Positions 31,225 to 43,102 of a stretch of 64,000 nt of DNA are shown here, in pieces; positions within the stretch are counted from its first letter, which is position 1; each line of letters starts with the position of its first letter. Below the pieces are notes generated by a model. The model did no database searches. It was not told where the DNA came from and saw nothing but the letters and a program-made list of their open reading frames with translations. Source of the DNA: Anaeromyxobacter diazotrophicus (GTDB lineage Bacteria > Myxococcota > Myxococcia > Myxococcales > Anaeromyxobacteraceae); the NCBI RefSeq assembly GCF_013340205.1, contig NZ_BJTG01000002.1, forward strand, positions 372,001-436,000, written 5' to 3'. The position numbers and the translations under genes were made by a program.

Positions 31225-32150
31225 CCGGTCCCACCCGACAGAAGCGCGACTTCCTGCGCATCACCGACCTCTCCCGCGAGGAGCTCGCCGAGCTCCTGGA
31301 GCGCGCCGCCGAGTGGAAGCTGCTCGGCAAGGGCGGGCCGCGCCCGCTGGAGCGCATGTCCCTCGGGCTCGTGTTCGAGAAGGCCTCCACGCGGACGCGG
31401 GTGTCCTTCCAGGTGGGCGCGCACCAGCTCGGCGCGGACGCGGTCATGCTCTCGCCGCGCGACACCCAGCTCGGCCGCGGCGAGCCCATCAAGGACACCG
31501 CCCGCGTCCTCTCCCGCTACCTCGACGCGCTGGTGGTGCGCACGTTCGAGCACGCCAAGCTCGAGGAGATGGCGCACTACGCGAGCGTCCCGGTGGTGAA
31601 CGCGCTCACCGACGCCTCGCACCCGTGCCAGATCCTGGCCGACCTGCTCACCGTGAGCGAGCGGTTCGGCGCGGACGCGCCGCGCCGCGCCGACCTCCAG
31701 GTGGCCTGGATCGGCGACGGCAACAACATGGCCAACTCCTGGCTGGAGGCGTGCGCCGTCCTCGGATTCACCCTCCGGCTGGCCTGCCCGGCCGGCTACG
31801 ACCCCGACCCGGCGCTCGTCGCCCGCTGCGCCGGCAAGGCGACGGTGGTGCGCACCCCGCGGGAGGCTGCCCGGGGCGCGCAGGTGGTGAACACCGACGT
31901 GTGGGCCAGCATGGGCCAGGAGGCCGAGGCGGCGGAGCGGCAGCGCCGGTTCGCCGGGTTCATCGTGGACCGGGCGCTCCTGGCCGAGGCGGACCGCGCC
32001 GCGATCGTCCTGCACTGCCTGCCGGCGCACCGGGGCGAGGAGATCGCCGAGGACGTGCTGGAGGGGCCGCAGTCGGCCGTCTTCGACGAGGCCGAGAACC
32101 GCCTCCACGCCCAGAAGGCGCTGCTCGAGCTGCTCCTCTCCCCGGATTGA
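31221..32150 (+). CDS. argF: Ornithine carbamoyltransferase
   Basis: A 309-aa enzyme joining carbamoyl phosphate and ornithine to form citrulline. The carbamoyl-phosphate loop STRTRVSF (from about residue 55), the HPCQILADLLT motif and HCLPAHRGEEI are all present. Translationally coupled to argD through ATGA. Confidence 0.96.
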   Translation: MTGPTRQKRDFLRITDLSREELAELLERAAEWKLLGKGGPRPLERMSLGLVFEKASTRTRVSFQVGAHQLGADAVMLSPRDTQLGRGEPIKDTARVLSRYLDALVVRTFEHAKLEEMAHYASVPVVNALTDASHPCQILADLLTVSERFGADAPRRADLQVAWIGDGNNMANSWLEACAVLGFTLRLACPAGYDPDPALVARCAGKATVVRTPREAARGAQVVNTDVWASMGQEAEAAERQRRFAGFIVDRALLAEADRAAIVLHCLPAHRGEEIAEDVLEGPQSAVFDEAENRLHAQKALLELLLSPD

Positions 32151-32216
32151 CCGTGGGGTGGGGCGGCCGTAATCTCCGGGGCAGGCCGAGCCGCGCGCGC
32201 ACACCGGCCCACCCCC

Positions 32217-33178
32217 GTGCCCGCCGACCGCTACGCCAGCTTCGTCTTCCCCCCGGCCGAGCTGGCCGAGGACGTGGATCTCCCGCTGGAGCTGAAGAAG
32301 GAGATCCTGTGGCTGCACGCCCAGCTGGGCGAGCTCGACCACTGGGCGCTGCTCGGCGTCCGGTGGAACGCGCCGGCCGAGGAGGCGCGCGCGGCGTACC
32401 TCCAGCGCGCGAAGGTCTTCCACCCGGACCGCCACGCCGGGCGGCGGCTCGGCTCCTACCTGCCGCGCGTCGAGCGCATCTTCCGCGCCCTGACGGCCGC
32501 CCGGGACGTCCTCTGCGACGAGGGGCGCCGCGCCGAGTACGCCCGGCGCACGGCGCCGCCCGAGGAGTTCGCGCGCCTCGAGACGCGCCGGCTCGAGGGC
32601 GAGGCGCGCGCCGGCGAGCGGCGGGCGCGGCTCGCCCGGTCGAACCCGCTGGTGGCCCGGGCGGCGCGGGTCCAGGAGCTCGTCGCCCGCGGCAAGCGCG
32701 CGCTCGAGGAGGGGAAGTTCACCCAGGCCGCGAACGACCTCCTCACCGCCACCGGCCTCGACCCCCGCCACCCCGAGGCGCGCGCGCTGGCCGAGCAGGC
32801 GCGCCGCCGGGCCGGCGCCGAGCACGCCCGCGAGCTGTACGACCAGGGGCTGGCGGCCGACGCGGTGGGGCGTCCCGGCGCCGGCCTGGCCGCGCTCCGC
32901 GAGGCGGCGGCGCTCGACCCCGGCACGCCGCGCTACGCCATCGCCGCCTCGCGGGCGGCGCTGGCCGCGGGCCAGCCGGCCGAGGCGCGGGCGCTGGCCG
33001 AGCAGGCGGCGCGTGTGGGGCCGCGCGACGCGCGCGCGTTCGAGGCGCTGGGCGCCGCGCTGCACGCCGCCGGCGAGCCGCGCGAGGCGCGGCGCGCGCT
33101 GGAGCGGGCGCTCGAGCTCGACCCGGAGCTCGAGGGAGCGCGCGCGCTCATGAAGAAGCTGCGCTGGAGCTTCCTCGG

Positions 33179-33182
<4 letters not shown>
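32217..33182 (+). CDS. J-domain plus TPR co-chaperone
   Basis: 321 aa. The N-terminal region (about 42-112) is a J domain with HPD at about residues 68-70 (KVFHPDRHAG); it should stimulate the ATPase of a partner Hsp70. The C-terminal half (about 155-310) is a set of Ala-rich tetratricopeptide-like helices. There is no Gly/Phe region or zinc finger, so this is a class-III (DnaJC-like) specialised J protein rather than housekeeping DnaJ. The GTG start follows argF by 66 nt, and the stop overlaps the Hsp70 start (ATGA), pairing the two. Confidence 0.86.
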
Positions 33183-35046
<1,864 letters not shown>

Positions 35047-35050
<4 letters not shown>

Positions 35051-35958
35051 GCGTCGCCGAGCTGATCGAGGAGGGGATCCGTGCCTACACGCGCGGAGAC
35101 CTCGCCGCAGCGGAGCGGCGCTGGCGCGAGGCGCTGGCGCTCGCGCCGGGCGAGGAGCGGACGCTGTCGTACCTGGCGCTGCTCGAGGCTCCCCCGGGCG
35201 GCGCGGCGGCGCCCCCGGCCGGCGCGGTGCCGCTCCCGGCGCCCGCCACCGCCACCCCGGCGCGCGCCGCCGGGCGGGCTCCCGGGGCGCGGGCGCCCGC
35301 CGCGCCGGTGGCGCTGCCCGCGCCACCCCGCCCGCGCGACCCGTTCGCCCATCCGGACGCGCACGCCAGGCGCACCACGCTCGAGGCCTACGCGCCCCCG
35401 GCGCGCGCCGATCGCCCGACGCTCGAGGACTACGCCCGCTCGCCGTGGGAGGCGGAGGCGGCCGAGCCCGCGCCGGTCGTGATCTCGGAGGGCGGCGGGC
35501 TCGACCTGGCGAGCGTGGAGGAGCAGTCCGGGGTCTACCCGCTCGTCCCGCGGAGCTCCGCCGCGCCCGCGGCGGCGGGACCGAGCGAGGTCGACGTCTG
35601 GCTGCAGGGCGCCCGGGAGCTGTTCGAGCTGGGCGACTTCTCCGGCTCGCTCGAGCTCATCGAGCGCGTGCTGAAGGTCCACCCGACCCACGCCGAGGCG
35701 CGCGAGTACCTGGCGCACAACGAGGCCACCCTGATCGCGCTCTACGAGTCGAAGCTCGGCCCGCCCGGCGCCATCCCCCGGCTCGCCATCAGCCCGGAGG
35801 AGGTCACGTGGCTCTCCCTCGACCACCGGGCCGGCTTCCTGCTGGCCCAGATCGACGGGACGGTGAGCTACGAGGACCTGTTCGCGCTCTCGGGGCTGCC
35901 CCGGCTCGACACCGCCCGCATCCTCGCGAACCTCCTGCAGCAGGGCGTGATCGGCTAG
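35047..35958 (+). CDS. TPR protein of the Hsp70 operon
   Basis: 303 aa. A short TPR-like segment opens the protein (about residues 5-40), followed by a 110-residue Pro/Ala-rich disordered linker with two near-repeats (RRTTLEAYAPP and DRPTLEDYAR). A second TPR-like pair lies at about 180-225 and a compact C-terminal region of winged-helix appearance at about 245-303 (FLLAQIDGTVSYEDLFALSG). The last part resembles the C-termini of several myxobacterial gliding and signalling proteins. The GTG start lies within the Hsp70 stop (GTGA). Function unknown; probably a client adaptor for the chaperone. Confidence 0.8.
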
Positions 35959-37380
<1,422 letters not shown>

Positions 37381-37413
37381 GGACGGGGGCGGCCCGGCGC
37401 GCGCCGCCTCGGC

Positions 37414-38247
37414 CTAGGCGCGCCCGGAGTCGCCCGCGGCGAGGCGGGCGGCGTCGAGCACGAACACCGGCTGCTTCGCCGCGGCCCAGCGCGCGGTGCG
37501 GGTCACGAGGGCCGAGCCGAGCCGCGAGGCCTCGAGGGGGTCGTCGCCCTCCACGAGCGTCAGGTCGGTCACCGCCTCCGCGCGGTCGACGATGGCGACC
37601 GCCGAGCGGCCGCCGCCGGCGATGGCCACGCCGATCTCCCGGTGCTGCGCGCGCACCACGTCACGGAGCTGCTCGAAGAGCCGCACCAGCTCGGCGAGGA
37701 GCCCCTGGCGCGCGCGCTCCAGCACCTGGAGCGCCTCCTCGGCGCGCCCGCCGGTCCGGAGCGCCGCCACCTCGTCCGCCAGCGCGTGGATGGCGGCGTG
37801 CGGCTTCTCGAAGCGCTCGAGCTCACCGCGCAGCACGGCGTCGTCCGTGCGGAACGCGTAGTACCACTGCCCGAACTTGCACTTGCGCGGGTCGGTGGCG
37901 AGCCCGAACGCCCGGTCCTCGCGCACCGAGGCCGTGAGCTCGGCGAGCCAGCGGAGGTGATCCTGCTCGCGGTCGCGGAGGAGCTGCAGGAGCTCCTCGA
38001 GCGCCGCCGTGGCCGAGGGGAGGCCGAGGCAGACGCGCAGATCGACGGCGGGCAGGGTCCCGGCCCGGAGCGCCGCCACGCCGCGCTGGTGCGGGCGTGA
38101 GCCCGGCAGCCGGTGGATGGGCGGCAGGACGAACATCTCCTGCACCGCGCCGGCGTCCAGCGCGACGAGGTGGGGCCCGACGCCCAGGATGCAGAAGCGG
38201 GCGCCGCGCGCCGCGGTGGCCCCTTCGGGGGAAGAGTCCTGGGTCAT
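37414..38247 (-). CDS. CheW-like protein with an inserted CZB zinc-binding domain
   Basis: 277 aa. The first half of a CheW domain (about 17-78, ending in AVDLRVCLGL) is interrupted by a chemoreceptor zinc-binding domain at about 85-190, after which the second CheW half resumes (about 205-275). The CZB ligands are complete: His97 (DHLRWL), Cys123 (RKCKFGQWYYAF), His150 and His154 (EKPHAAIHAL). CZB domains normally sit at the C-terminus of chemoreceptors or on diguanylate cyclases and sense zinc or hypochlorous acid. ATG 38247 has GAGGAAACC upstream. No other chemotaxis gene lies nearby. Confidence 0.82.
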   Translation of the reverse strand: MTQDSSPEGATAARGARFCILGVGPHLVALDAGAVQEMFVLPPIHRLPGSRPHQRGVAALRAGTLPAVDLRVCLGLPSATAALEELLQLLRDREQDHLRWLAELTASVREDRAFGLATDPRKCKFGQWYYAFRTDDAVLRGELERFEKPHAAIHALADEVAALRTGGRAEEALQVLERARQGLLAELVRLFEQLRDVVRAQHREIGVAIAGGGRSAVAIVDRAEAVTDLTLVEGDDPLEASRLGSALVTRTARWAAAKQPVFVLDAARLAAGDSGRA

Positions 38248-38419
38248 GGTTTCCTCGCAGGCGGGCGTGAGTCGCCCGGCGGCCGAGGGTGCGAGCGACG
38301 TGCCGCGCCCGGCCCGCGCCCCGCGGGCGCGGCGCCGCGGCGCGCGTGACTCAGGGTGTGTCTGGACCATCCCGAGGACGCGGGACGCCCGTCCTGGTGC
38401 GCCGTGCCGCCGCGGTGGC

Positions 38420-38896
38420 CTACGGCCTCACCACCGCCGTCCAGGTCCCCTCGACCACCGTCCGGCCGCGCTGGTTCACGCTGACCGTCCGCACGGTCAG
38501 GAAGGTCATCCCGGCCTTCTCGGAGAGGTCTGCGATCTCGCCCGAGGTGTCGATCACGTCCCCGGGCCGCACCGGGTCGCCGAACGTGAAGGCCTGCTCG
38601 CCGTGGACGAGCCGCACCAGGTCGAGGCCGAGCGCCGGGTCGGCGCAGGCCTCCGCGAACGGCTGCATGGCGAAGCGGACGCAGAAGGTGGGGGGCGCGA
38701 TGATCCCCCCGTGCCGCGAGGCGCGCGCGGCGGCCGCGTCCACGAAGAGCGGGTGAGGGGGCTCCGGCGGCTCGCCGGCGAACACGCGGCCGGGCACGCC
38801 GCCCGCCACCGTCACGGCGAAGTCGCGGATCTCCTCCAGGCCCACCGTGTAGCGGTACGGACCGTAACGGCGGCCCACGTGCGCGCGGCCCGTCAC
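38420..38896 (-). CDS. FAS1-like/HadA-type acyl dehydratase subunit
   Basis: A 158-aa hot-dog-fold protein of the MaoC N-terminal (HadA) type, which provides substrate binding to a catalytic partner. Typical pieces are HVGRRYGPYRYTV at the start, GIIAPPTFC in the middle and the strand FTFGDPVRPGDVI. It lacks the Asp/His catalytic pair, as HadA does. The GTG start overlaps the stop of the HadB-like gene (GTGA), matching the HadA/HadB pairing of mycobacterial FAS-II, though the gene order here is B then A. Confidence 0.8.
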   Translation of the reverse strand: MTGRAHVGRRYGPYRYTVGLEEIRDFAVTVAGGVPGRVFAGEPPEPPHPLFVDAAAARASRHGGIIAPPTFCVRFAMQPFAEACADPALGLDLVRLVHGEQAFTFGDPVRPGDVIDTSGEIADLSEKAGMTFLTVRTVSVNQRGRTVVEGTWTAVVRP

Positions 38897-39306
38897 GGCG
38901 CCTCCTCCTCGACGAGCGCCTCGGCCTGGGCGCGCGCGAGGACCTCCTCGCCGCGCTGGTTGGTGGCGGTCACCGCCACCCGGATCCGCCGCCCCTCGAC
39001 CGCGACGCAGCGCCCCTCGAAGCGGAGGGTGTCGCCCGGCTTCACCGGCCGGGCGAAGCGGGCCGAGAGCGCGGTCACGCGCCCCGGATCGCCGAAGTAG
39101 CGCAGGCAAGCCTCGGCCAGCCAGGCCATGGTGCACATCCCCTGGAGGATGGCGCCACCCTGGCCGGCCAGGCGCCCGATCTCCGGGTCCACGTGGATGG
39201 GGTTGAAGTCGCCGGAGACGGCCGCGTAGTAGACGGGCCGGTAGCGATCGCAGCTCCGCGTGAGCTCGAAGACGTCGCCGGCCTTGAACTCGGAGAGGGG
39301 CTTCAC
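38893..39306 (-). CDS. MaoC/HadB-type acyl dehydratase subunit
   Basis: A 137-aa hot-dog-fold hydratase. The hydratase motif is intact: catalytic Asp33 and His38 in SGDFNPIHVD. The GTG start is preceded by GAGGAGG. It probably forms a heterodimer with the HadA-like product, dehydrating (3R)-hydroxyacyl thioesters. The upstream gene on the same strand is an NAD-dependent reductase, and the three together suggest modification of a fatty acyl or polyketide chain. Confidence 0.85.
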   Translation of the reverse strand: MKPLSEFKAGDVFELTRSCDRYRPVYYAAVSGDFNPIHVDPEIGRLAGQGGAILQGMCTMAWLAEACLRYFGDPGRVTALSARFARPVKPGDTLRFEGRCVAVEGRRIRVAVTATNQRGEEVLARAQAEALVEEEAP

Positions 39307-39341
39307 GGGTCCTCCTCGCGCCGCGGCGGGGCGCGGCCGGC

Positions 39342-40463
39342 CTACCGGGGCGGGCGGTCGAGCGGGTCCTCGAGCTCGTCCCGCGCCGGCGGTCGCGGCG
39401 GCGCGGCGTAGTAGCCGCGCACGAACTCGATGAGGCGGTCGAGGTAGCTCGTGATGGGCGGGCAGGAGAGCCCGGTCCCGGCGAGCAGCTCGAGCTGGTG
39501 GCGGCAGTTGTAGATGGCGAGGTGGTTCACGAGCCGGATGGCGTTGCGGTGCGGGCGCACCAGCCGCTCGAGGAGCGGCAGCCCCAGCACCGCCTCGACG
39601 GCGCGGTGGGGCAGGGTGACGGAGGGGAGCGCCTTGCCGGCCCGGGCCGCGATGAGCTCGTAGACGGTCCGCGCCGAGAGCGGGGAGGGATCGACCAGGT
39701 GGACGGTCTTCCCGACCGCCGCCGGGTGGGCGCCGATGGCGAGCGCGGCGTCCACCACGAAGTCGACCGGCACCACGTTGAGCGGGGCCACCCCGTCGCC
39801 CGGCAGCGGCAGGGGGACGCCCAGCGGCGAGGCCACGAGCAGGATGGCCAGGTAGTACGGACCGTCGAAGCGATCCACCTCGCCGGTGCGGGAGTCGCCC
39901 ACCACGATGCTGGGGCGGTAGACGGTGGCGGGCAGCTCCGGCATGGCGCGCCGCACCAGGCGCTCGGCCTCGAACTTCGAGCGCTCGTAGGCGTCGTGGA
40001 AGCGCTGGCCGTGCTCCAGCTCCTCCTCCAGGATCACGCCCTGCCGGTCGCCCGACACGTACGCGGTGGAGAAGTGGTGCAGCCGCGTCAGCCGCTCCGC
40101 CGCCCGGGCCAGCTCGAGCACGTGCCGCGTGCCCTCCCGGTTCACGGCGCGGAGCGTGTCGGCGTCGGCGCCGAGGTCGTAGACGGCCGCGAGGTGCCAG
40201 ATGGAGGTGAGCTGCCCCTCCAGGCGGCGGTACTCCTCGCCCGACAGCCCGAGGTGCATCTTGGCCACGTCGCCCTCGAGCACCTCGCCGGCGATCCCGA
40301 GCGCCGCCAGCTCGGCCCGCGCGGCGGCGGCGTGGGGCGGGCGGGTGAAGAGCACCAGCCGGTCGCGCGACGGGTCGAGGCGCTCGGCCAGGCGGCGCAC
40401 CAGCCGCCGGCCGATGAAGCCTGGCCAGCCGGTGACGAGGACGACCTGCCCGCGCTCCCCCAT
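39342..40463 (-). CDS. SDR-family reductase (thioester reductase/epimerase-like)
   Basis: A 373-aa extended short-chain dehydrogenase with the cofactor motif VTGWPGFIG (about 10-18), catalytic YERSK (about 158-162) and VYRPSIVVGDSRTG. The pattern resembles the NAD-binding_4/thioester reductase domain seen in carboxylic acid reductases and lipid enzymes. ATG 40463 begins one residue run before the cofactor motif. The 3' neighbour is the HadB-like gene. The substrate is unknown; acyl-CoA or acyl-ACP is suggested by context only. Confidence 0.8.
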   Translation of the reverse strand: MGERGQVVLVTGWPGFIGRRLVRRLAERLDPSRDRLVLFTRPPHAAAARAELAALGIAGEVLEGDVAKMHLGLSGEEYRRLEGQLTSIWHLAAVYDLGADADTLRAVNREGTRHVLELARAAERLTRLHHFSTAYVSGDRQGVILEEELEHGQRFHDAYERSKFEAERLVRRAMPELPATVYRPSIVVGDSRTGEVDRFDGPYYLAILLVASPLGVPLPLPGDGVAPLNVVPVDFVVDAALAIGAHPAAVGKTVHLVDPSPLSARTVYELIAARAGKALPSVTLPHRAVEAVLGLPLLERLVRPHRNAIRLVNHLAIYNCRHQLELLAGTGLSCPPITSYLDRLIEFVRGYYAAPPRPPARDELEDPLDRPPR

Positions 40464-40471
40464 GCCGAGGG

Positions 40472-41107
40472 TCAATAGCGCGGCGCCGCCGCGTTGGGAA
40501 GCCTTCGGGTGAGGCCCGCCCGCAGATCCGAGAGCAGCCGCGCCGCCTTCCCCGCCAGGGCGGCCGGCGCGCCGTCGTTCGCCACCACCGCGTCGGCGCG
40601 CGCCGCCTTCTCGTCGAGCGGCGTCTGCGCCGCGAGCCGGGCCTCGGCCTCCGGGCGCGAGAGGCCGTCGCGCGCGGCCAGCCGCCGGAGCTGGACCTCC
40701 CGCGGCGTCCACACCACCACCACCAGCTCCACCTCGCGCTCGAGCCCCGCCTCGTAGAGGAGCGGCACGTCGTAGAAGGCGAGCGGCTCCCCGCGCGCGG
40801 CGAGGCGCGCCAGCTCCTTCCGGAAGAGCGCCCGCACCGTGGGGTGGACGATGGCCTCCAGCCGCGCCCGGGCGGCGGGGTCGGAGAAGACGCGTGCCGC
40901 CATCCGCCGCCGGTCGAGCTGGCCGTCCTCGCCCAGGACCTCCGCCCCGAACGCGCCGACCACCGCCGCCAGGCCCGCCGACCCCCGCGCGACCGCGGCG
41001 CGCGCCAGCTGGTCGGCGTCCACCACCGGGGCGCCCAGCGCGCGCAGCTCCGCGGCGAAGGTGCTCTTGCCGCTCGCGATGCCGCCGGTGAGGCCGATGA
41101 CGCGCAC
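40472..41107 (-). CDS. coaE: Dephospho-CoA kinase
   Basis: A 211-aa P-loop kinase making CoA from dephospho-CoA. The P-loop GLTGGIASGKST begins at about residue 5. ADQLARAAV and the LLYEAGLE segment are typical. GTG 41107 is preferred over GTG 41113 because GAGGGG lies 5 nt upstream of it at proper spacing. Confidence 0.94.
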   Translation of the reverse strand: MRVIGLTGGIASGKSTFAAELRALGAPVVDADQLARAAVARGSAGLAAVVGAFGAEVLGEDGQLDRRRMAARVFSDPAARARLEAIVHPTVRALFRKELARLAARGEPLAFYDVPLLYEAGLEREVELVVVVWTPREVQLRRLAARDGLSRPEAEARLAAQTPLDEKAARADAVVANDGAPAALAGKAARLLSDLRAGLTRRLPNAAAPRY

Positions 41108-41130
41108 GTCCACCCCTCGCGCGCGCCGCC

Positions 41131-41604
41131 CTAGGGCGACGGGGCGGCCTTGCCCGCCACCGGCTTCTCCCCGGCGAGCGGCTTGAAGCTGATGGCCTCG
41201 ACCGTCCCCTCCTTGCCGAAGTAGACGGTGATCCCGGTCGGCTTGTACATCCACACGGTGCGGAAGTCGTCGGTGAAGGCCTTCTGCGACGGCTTGCCGT
41301 AGGTGCCCTCCACCGTCTCCTTGTCGAGCGCGTTCACCGGGAAGACGACCACCTCCACCACCACCCCGTCGTCGCGCGCGAAGAACTGCGCCTGGCGCGT
41401 GCCGGAGATGGCCTGGTCGCCCTTGTAGACGAGCGCGTTGCGGCCGGAGAGCTTGCCCTGCGTCGAGGGGGGCCCGAAGCGGGAGGTCACCTCGGACTCG
41501 GTGGTCGCGCCGGGGGTGACGCCCTGCCAGCCGCGCCCGGAGGCGAGCGCGGGGGCGGCCCCGGAGACGACGGCGAGCGCGACGAGGAGGCGGAGGAGGA
41601 GCAT
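41131..41604 (-). CDS. Exported BamE/SmpA-like small protein
   Basis: 157 aa with a signal peptide (MLLLRLLVALAVVSGAAPALA). The mature part starts W-QGVTPGATTESEVTSRFG, a pattern shared with BamE/SmpA-type proteins. There is no lipobox Cys, so it is probably soluble periplasmic. A perfect TATAAT lies 5 nt before its start codon on the minus strand. It is divergent from the cytochrome gene, with overlapping start regions. Confidence 0.75.
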   Translation of the reverse strand: MLLLRLLVALAVVSGAAPALASGRGWQGVTPGATTESEVTSRFGPPSTQGKLSGRNALVYKGDQAISGTRQAQFFARDDGVVVEVVVFPVNALDKETVEGTYGKPSQKAFTDDFRTVWMYKPTGITVYFGKEGTVEAISFKPLAGEKPVAGKAAPSP

Positions 41605-42082
41605 GAGGCATTATACTCCCGCGCCCGTGCTCCGAGCCCTCGCGCTGACCGCCCTCCTGCCCGCGCTCGCCGCCGGCGCCGACCTCATCGGCGCCGAGAC
41701 GTGCAAGGCCTGCCACCCCTCCGCCTACGAGGCCTGGAAGGACGGCCCGCACGCGCGGGCGACGGCCAGCCTCACCGAGGCGCAGCGCCAGGATCGCCGG
41801 TGCACCTCCTGCCACGCTCCCGACGCCGACAAGGGCGCGAGCGGGGTCGGCTGCGAGACCTGCCACGGCGGGGGCCGGGTGTACGCGCAGGCCTACGTCA
41901 TGCGCGACCGCGAGCTGGCCCGGGCGGTCGGGCTCGTCGAGCCCGGCGAGAAGACCTGCCTGGCCTGCCACACCGAGTCGGCGCCCAGCCTGACCCGGTT
42001 CGACTACGCGCACAAGCTGCCGCTCATCGCCCACGGCCGCGAGCCGGCCGAAGGTGCCCGTCGCCGCGGGCACGGAGAGTGA
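41603..42082 (+). CDS. Tetraheme c-type cytochrome
   Basis: A secreted protein with four CxxCH heme-binding motifs: CKACH (34-38), CTSCH (67-71), CETCH (84-88) and CLACH (119-123), 159 aa from ATG 41603. Two further His (about 50 and 137) may be distal ligands. The spacing resembles cytochrome c-554-type proteins of metal- and nitrogen-respiring bacteria. The start is ambiguous: ATG 41603 has GGAGGAG but overlaps the divergent gene; GTG 41627 would give a shorter, cleaner signal peptide and follows TATACT (41612-41617) by 9 nt. engB follows after 3 nt. Confidence 0.85.
   Translation: MRHYTPAPVLRALALTALLPALAAGADLIGAETCKACHPSAYEAWKDGPHARATASLTEAQRQDRRCTSCHAPDADKGASGVGCETCHGGGRVYAQAYVMRDRELARAVGLVEPGEKTCLACHTESAPSLTRFDYAHKLPLIAHGREPAEGARRRGHGE
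41610..41617. promoter_or_regulatory. Overlapping divergent -10 elements
   Basis: ATTATACT reads as TATACT on the plus strand (41612-41617) and as a perfect TATAAT on the minus strand (41615-41610). The minus hexamer is 5 nt from the ATG of the BamE-like gene; the plus hexamer is 9 nt from GTG 41627 of the cytochrome gene. The surroundings are otherwise GC-rich. No convincing -35 was found for either. Confidence 0.55.
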
Positions 42083-42085
42083 ATC

Positions 42086-42742
42086 GTGGCCGGTAAGGTG
42101 ATCTCCGCCGAGTTCGTGAAGACGGCCACGAAGCGCGACGAGTGGCCCCTGGAGCCGTGGCCCGAGATCGCCTTCGTGGGCCGGAGCAACGTCGGGAAGT
42201 CGTCGCTCCTCAACGCGCTCGTCCGGCGCACCGGGCTGGCGCGGGTGTCGGCCACGCCGGGGCGGACGCAGGCGCTCCAGTTCTTCAAGGTGCTGCGGCA
42301 GGACTCGCCCAAGGCGCGCCCGCGCGCGCTGGCGCTGTGCGATCTGCCCGGCTACGGCTTCGCCAAGGTCCCCCAGGCCGAGCGCGATCGCTGGGCGGCG
42401 ATGATCGAGGACTACCTCCGGGAGCGCAAACGGCTGGTGGCGGTGGTGCTCATCGTCGACGCCCGGCACGAGCCGCCCGAGAGCGACCGCGAGGCGCTGG
42501 CCTTCCTGCAGGCGCACGGCCGGCGCGTGCTCGTCGCCGCCACCAAGATGGACAAGCTCCCGAAGAGCCGACGCTTCGCCGCCGCCCGCGGCGCGGCGCT
42601 GGCGCTCGCGCTCGCGCCGGACGACGTCGTGCCGTGCTCGGCGGTCGAGGGCACCGGCACCGACGCGCTCTGGACGCGGCTGGGCGCGCTCGTCAAGGAG
42701 AGGGCCTCGCCCGGCGAGGACGAGGCCCCTCCGGCCCCCTGA
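42086..42742 (+). CDS. engB: Ribosome-biogenesis GTPase EngB (YsxC/YihA)
   Basis: A 218-aa GTPase needed for 50S subunit assembly. G1 GRSNVGKS (about 32-39), G3 DLPGYGFAKV, G4 TKMDK and G5 are in order. The GTG start follows the cytochrome stop by 3 nt, so it is likely co-transcribed with it. Confidence 0.95.
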   Translation: MAGKVISAEFVKTATKRDEWPLEPWPEIAFVGRSNVGKSSLLNALVRRTGLARVSATPGRTQALQFFKVLRQDSPKARPRALALCDLPGYGFAKVPQAERDRWAAMIEDYLRERKRLVAVVLIVDARHEPPESDREALAFLQAHGRRVLVAATKMDKLPKSRRFAAARGAALALALAPDDVVPCSAVEGTGTDALWTRLGALVKERASPGEDEAPPAP

Positions 42743-42754
42743 GCGGCGCCGGGC

Positions 42755-43075
42755 CTAGGAGATCCGCGAGGACGCGCCCTCGCCGTGCTCGCCGGCGACG
42801 CGCTGTCCCAGCTCGTCCGCCATCCGGCTGCCGCGGCTCCGCAGCGTCCCGGAGAGCTGGCTGCGCATCTCGGCGCCCGGCTTCGGCGCGAACATCACGC
42901 CCAGCCCGGCCCCCACCAGCACGCCCACCGCGAACAGCCCGAGCCCCGTGAAGAAGTCGCTCGTCGGCGTGTGCTGCTCCAGGCCGAGGCGGTGCAGCAC
43001 GTCGTCCCGGTCCATCCCCTTCACCGCCTTCTTGATGTCCTTCCAGCGCAGATCCGACACGTCGCTCCACGTCAT
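42755..43075 (-). CDS. YtxH-domain membrane protein
   Basis: 106 aa. A hydrophobic glycine-rich helix (about residues 45-68, GLFAVGVLVGAGLGVMFAP) followed by a charged region is the YtxH/gas-vesicle-like pattern. A short N-terminal segment WSDVSDLRWKDIKKAVKG precedes it. GGGGGAAG lies just upstream of the ATG. It is paired with a second small membrane protein gene 27 nt upstream. Function unknown; YtxH proteins are often stress-linked. Confidence 0.75.
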   Translation of the reverse strand: MTWSDVSDLRWKDIKKAVKGMDRDDVLHRLGLEQHTPTSDFFTGLGLFAVGVLVGAGLGVMFAPKPGAEMRSQLSGTLRSRGSRMADELGQRVAGEHGEGASSRIS

Positions 43076-43102
43076 GGCTTCCCCCTCGTTTTGAGCCCTC
43101 AG

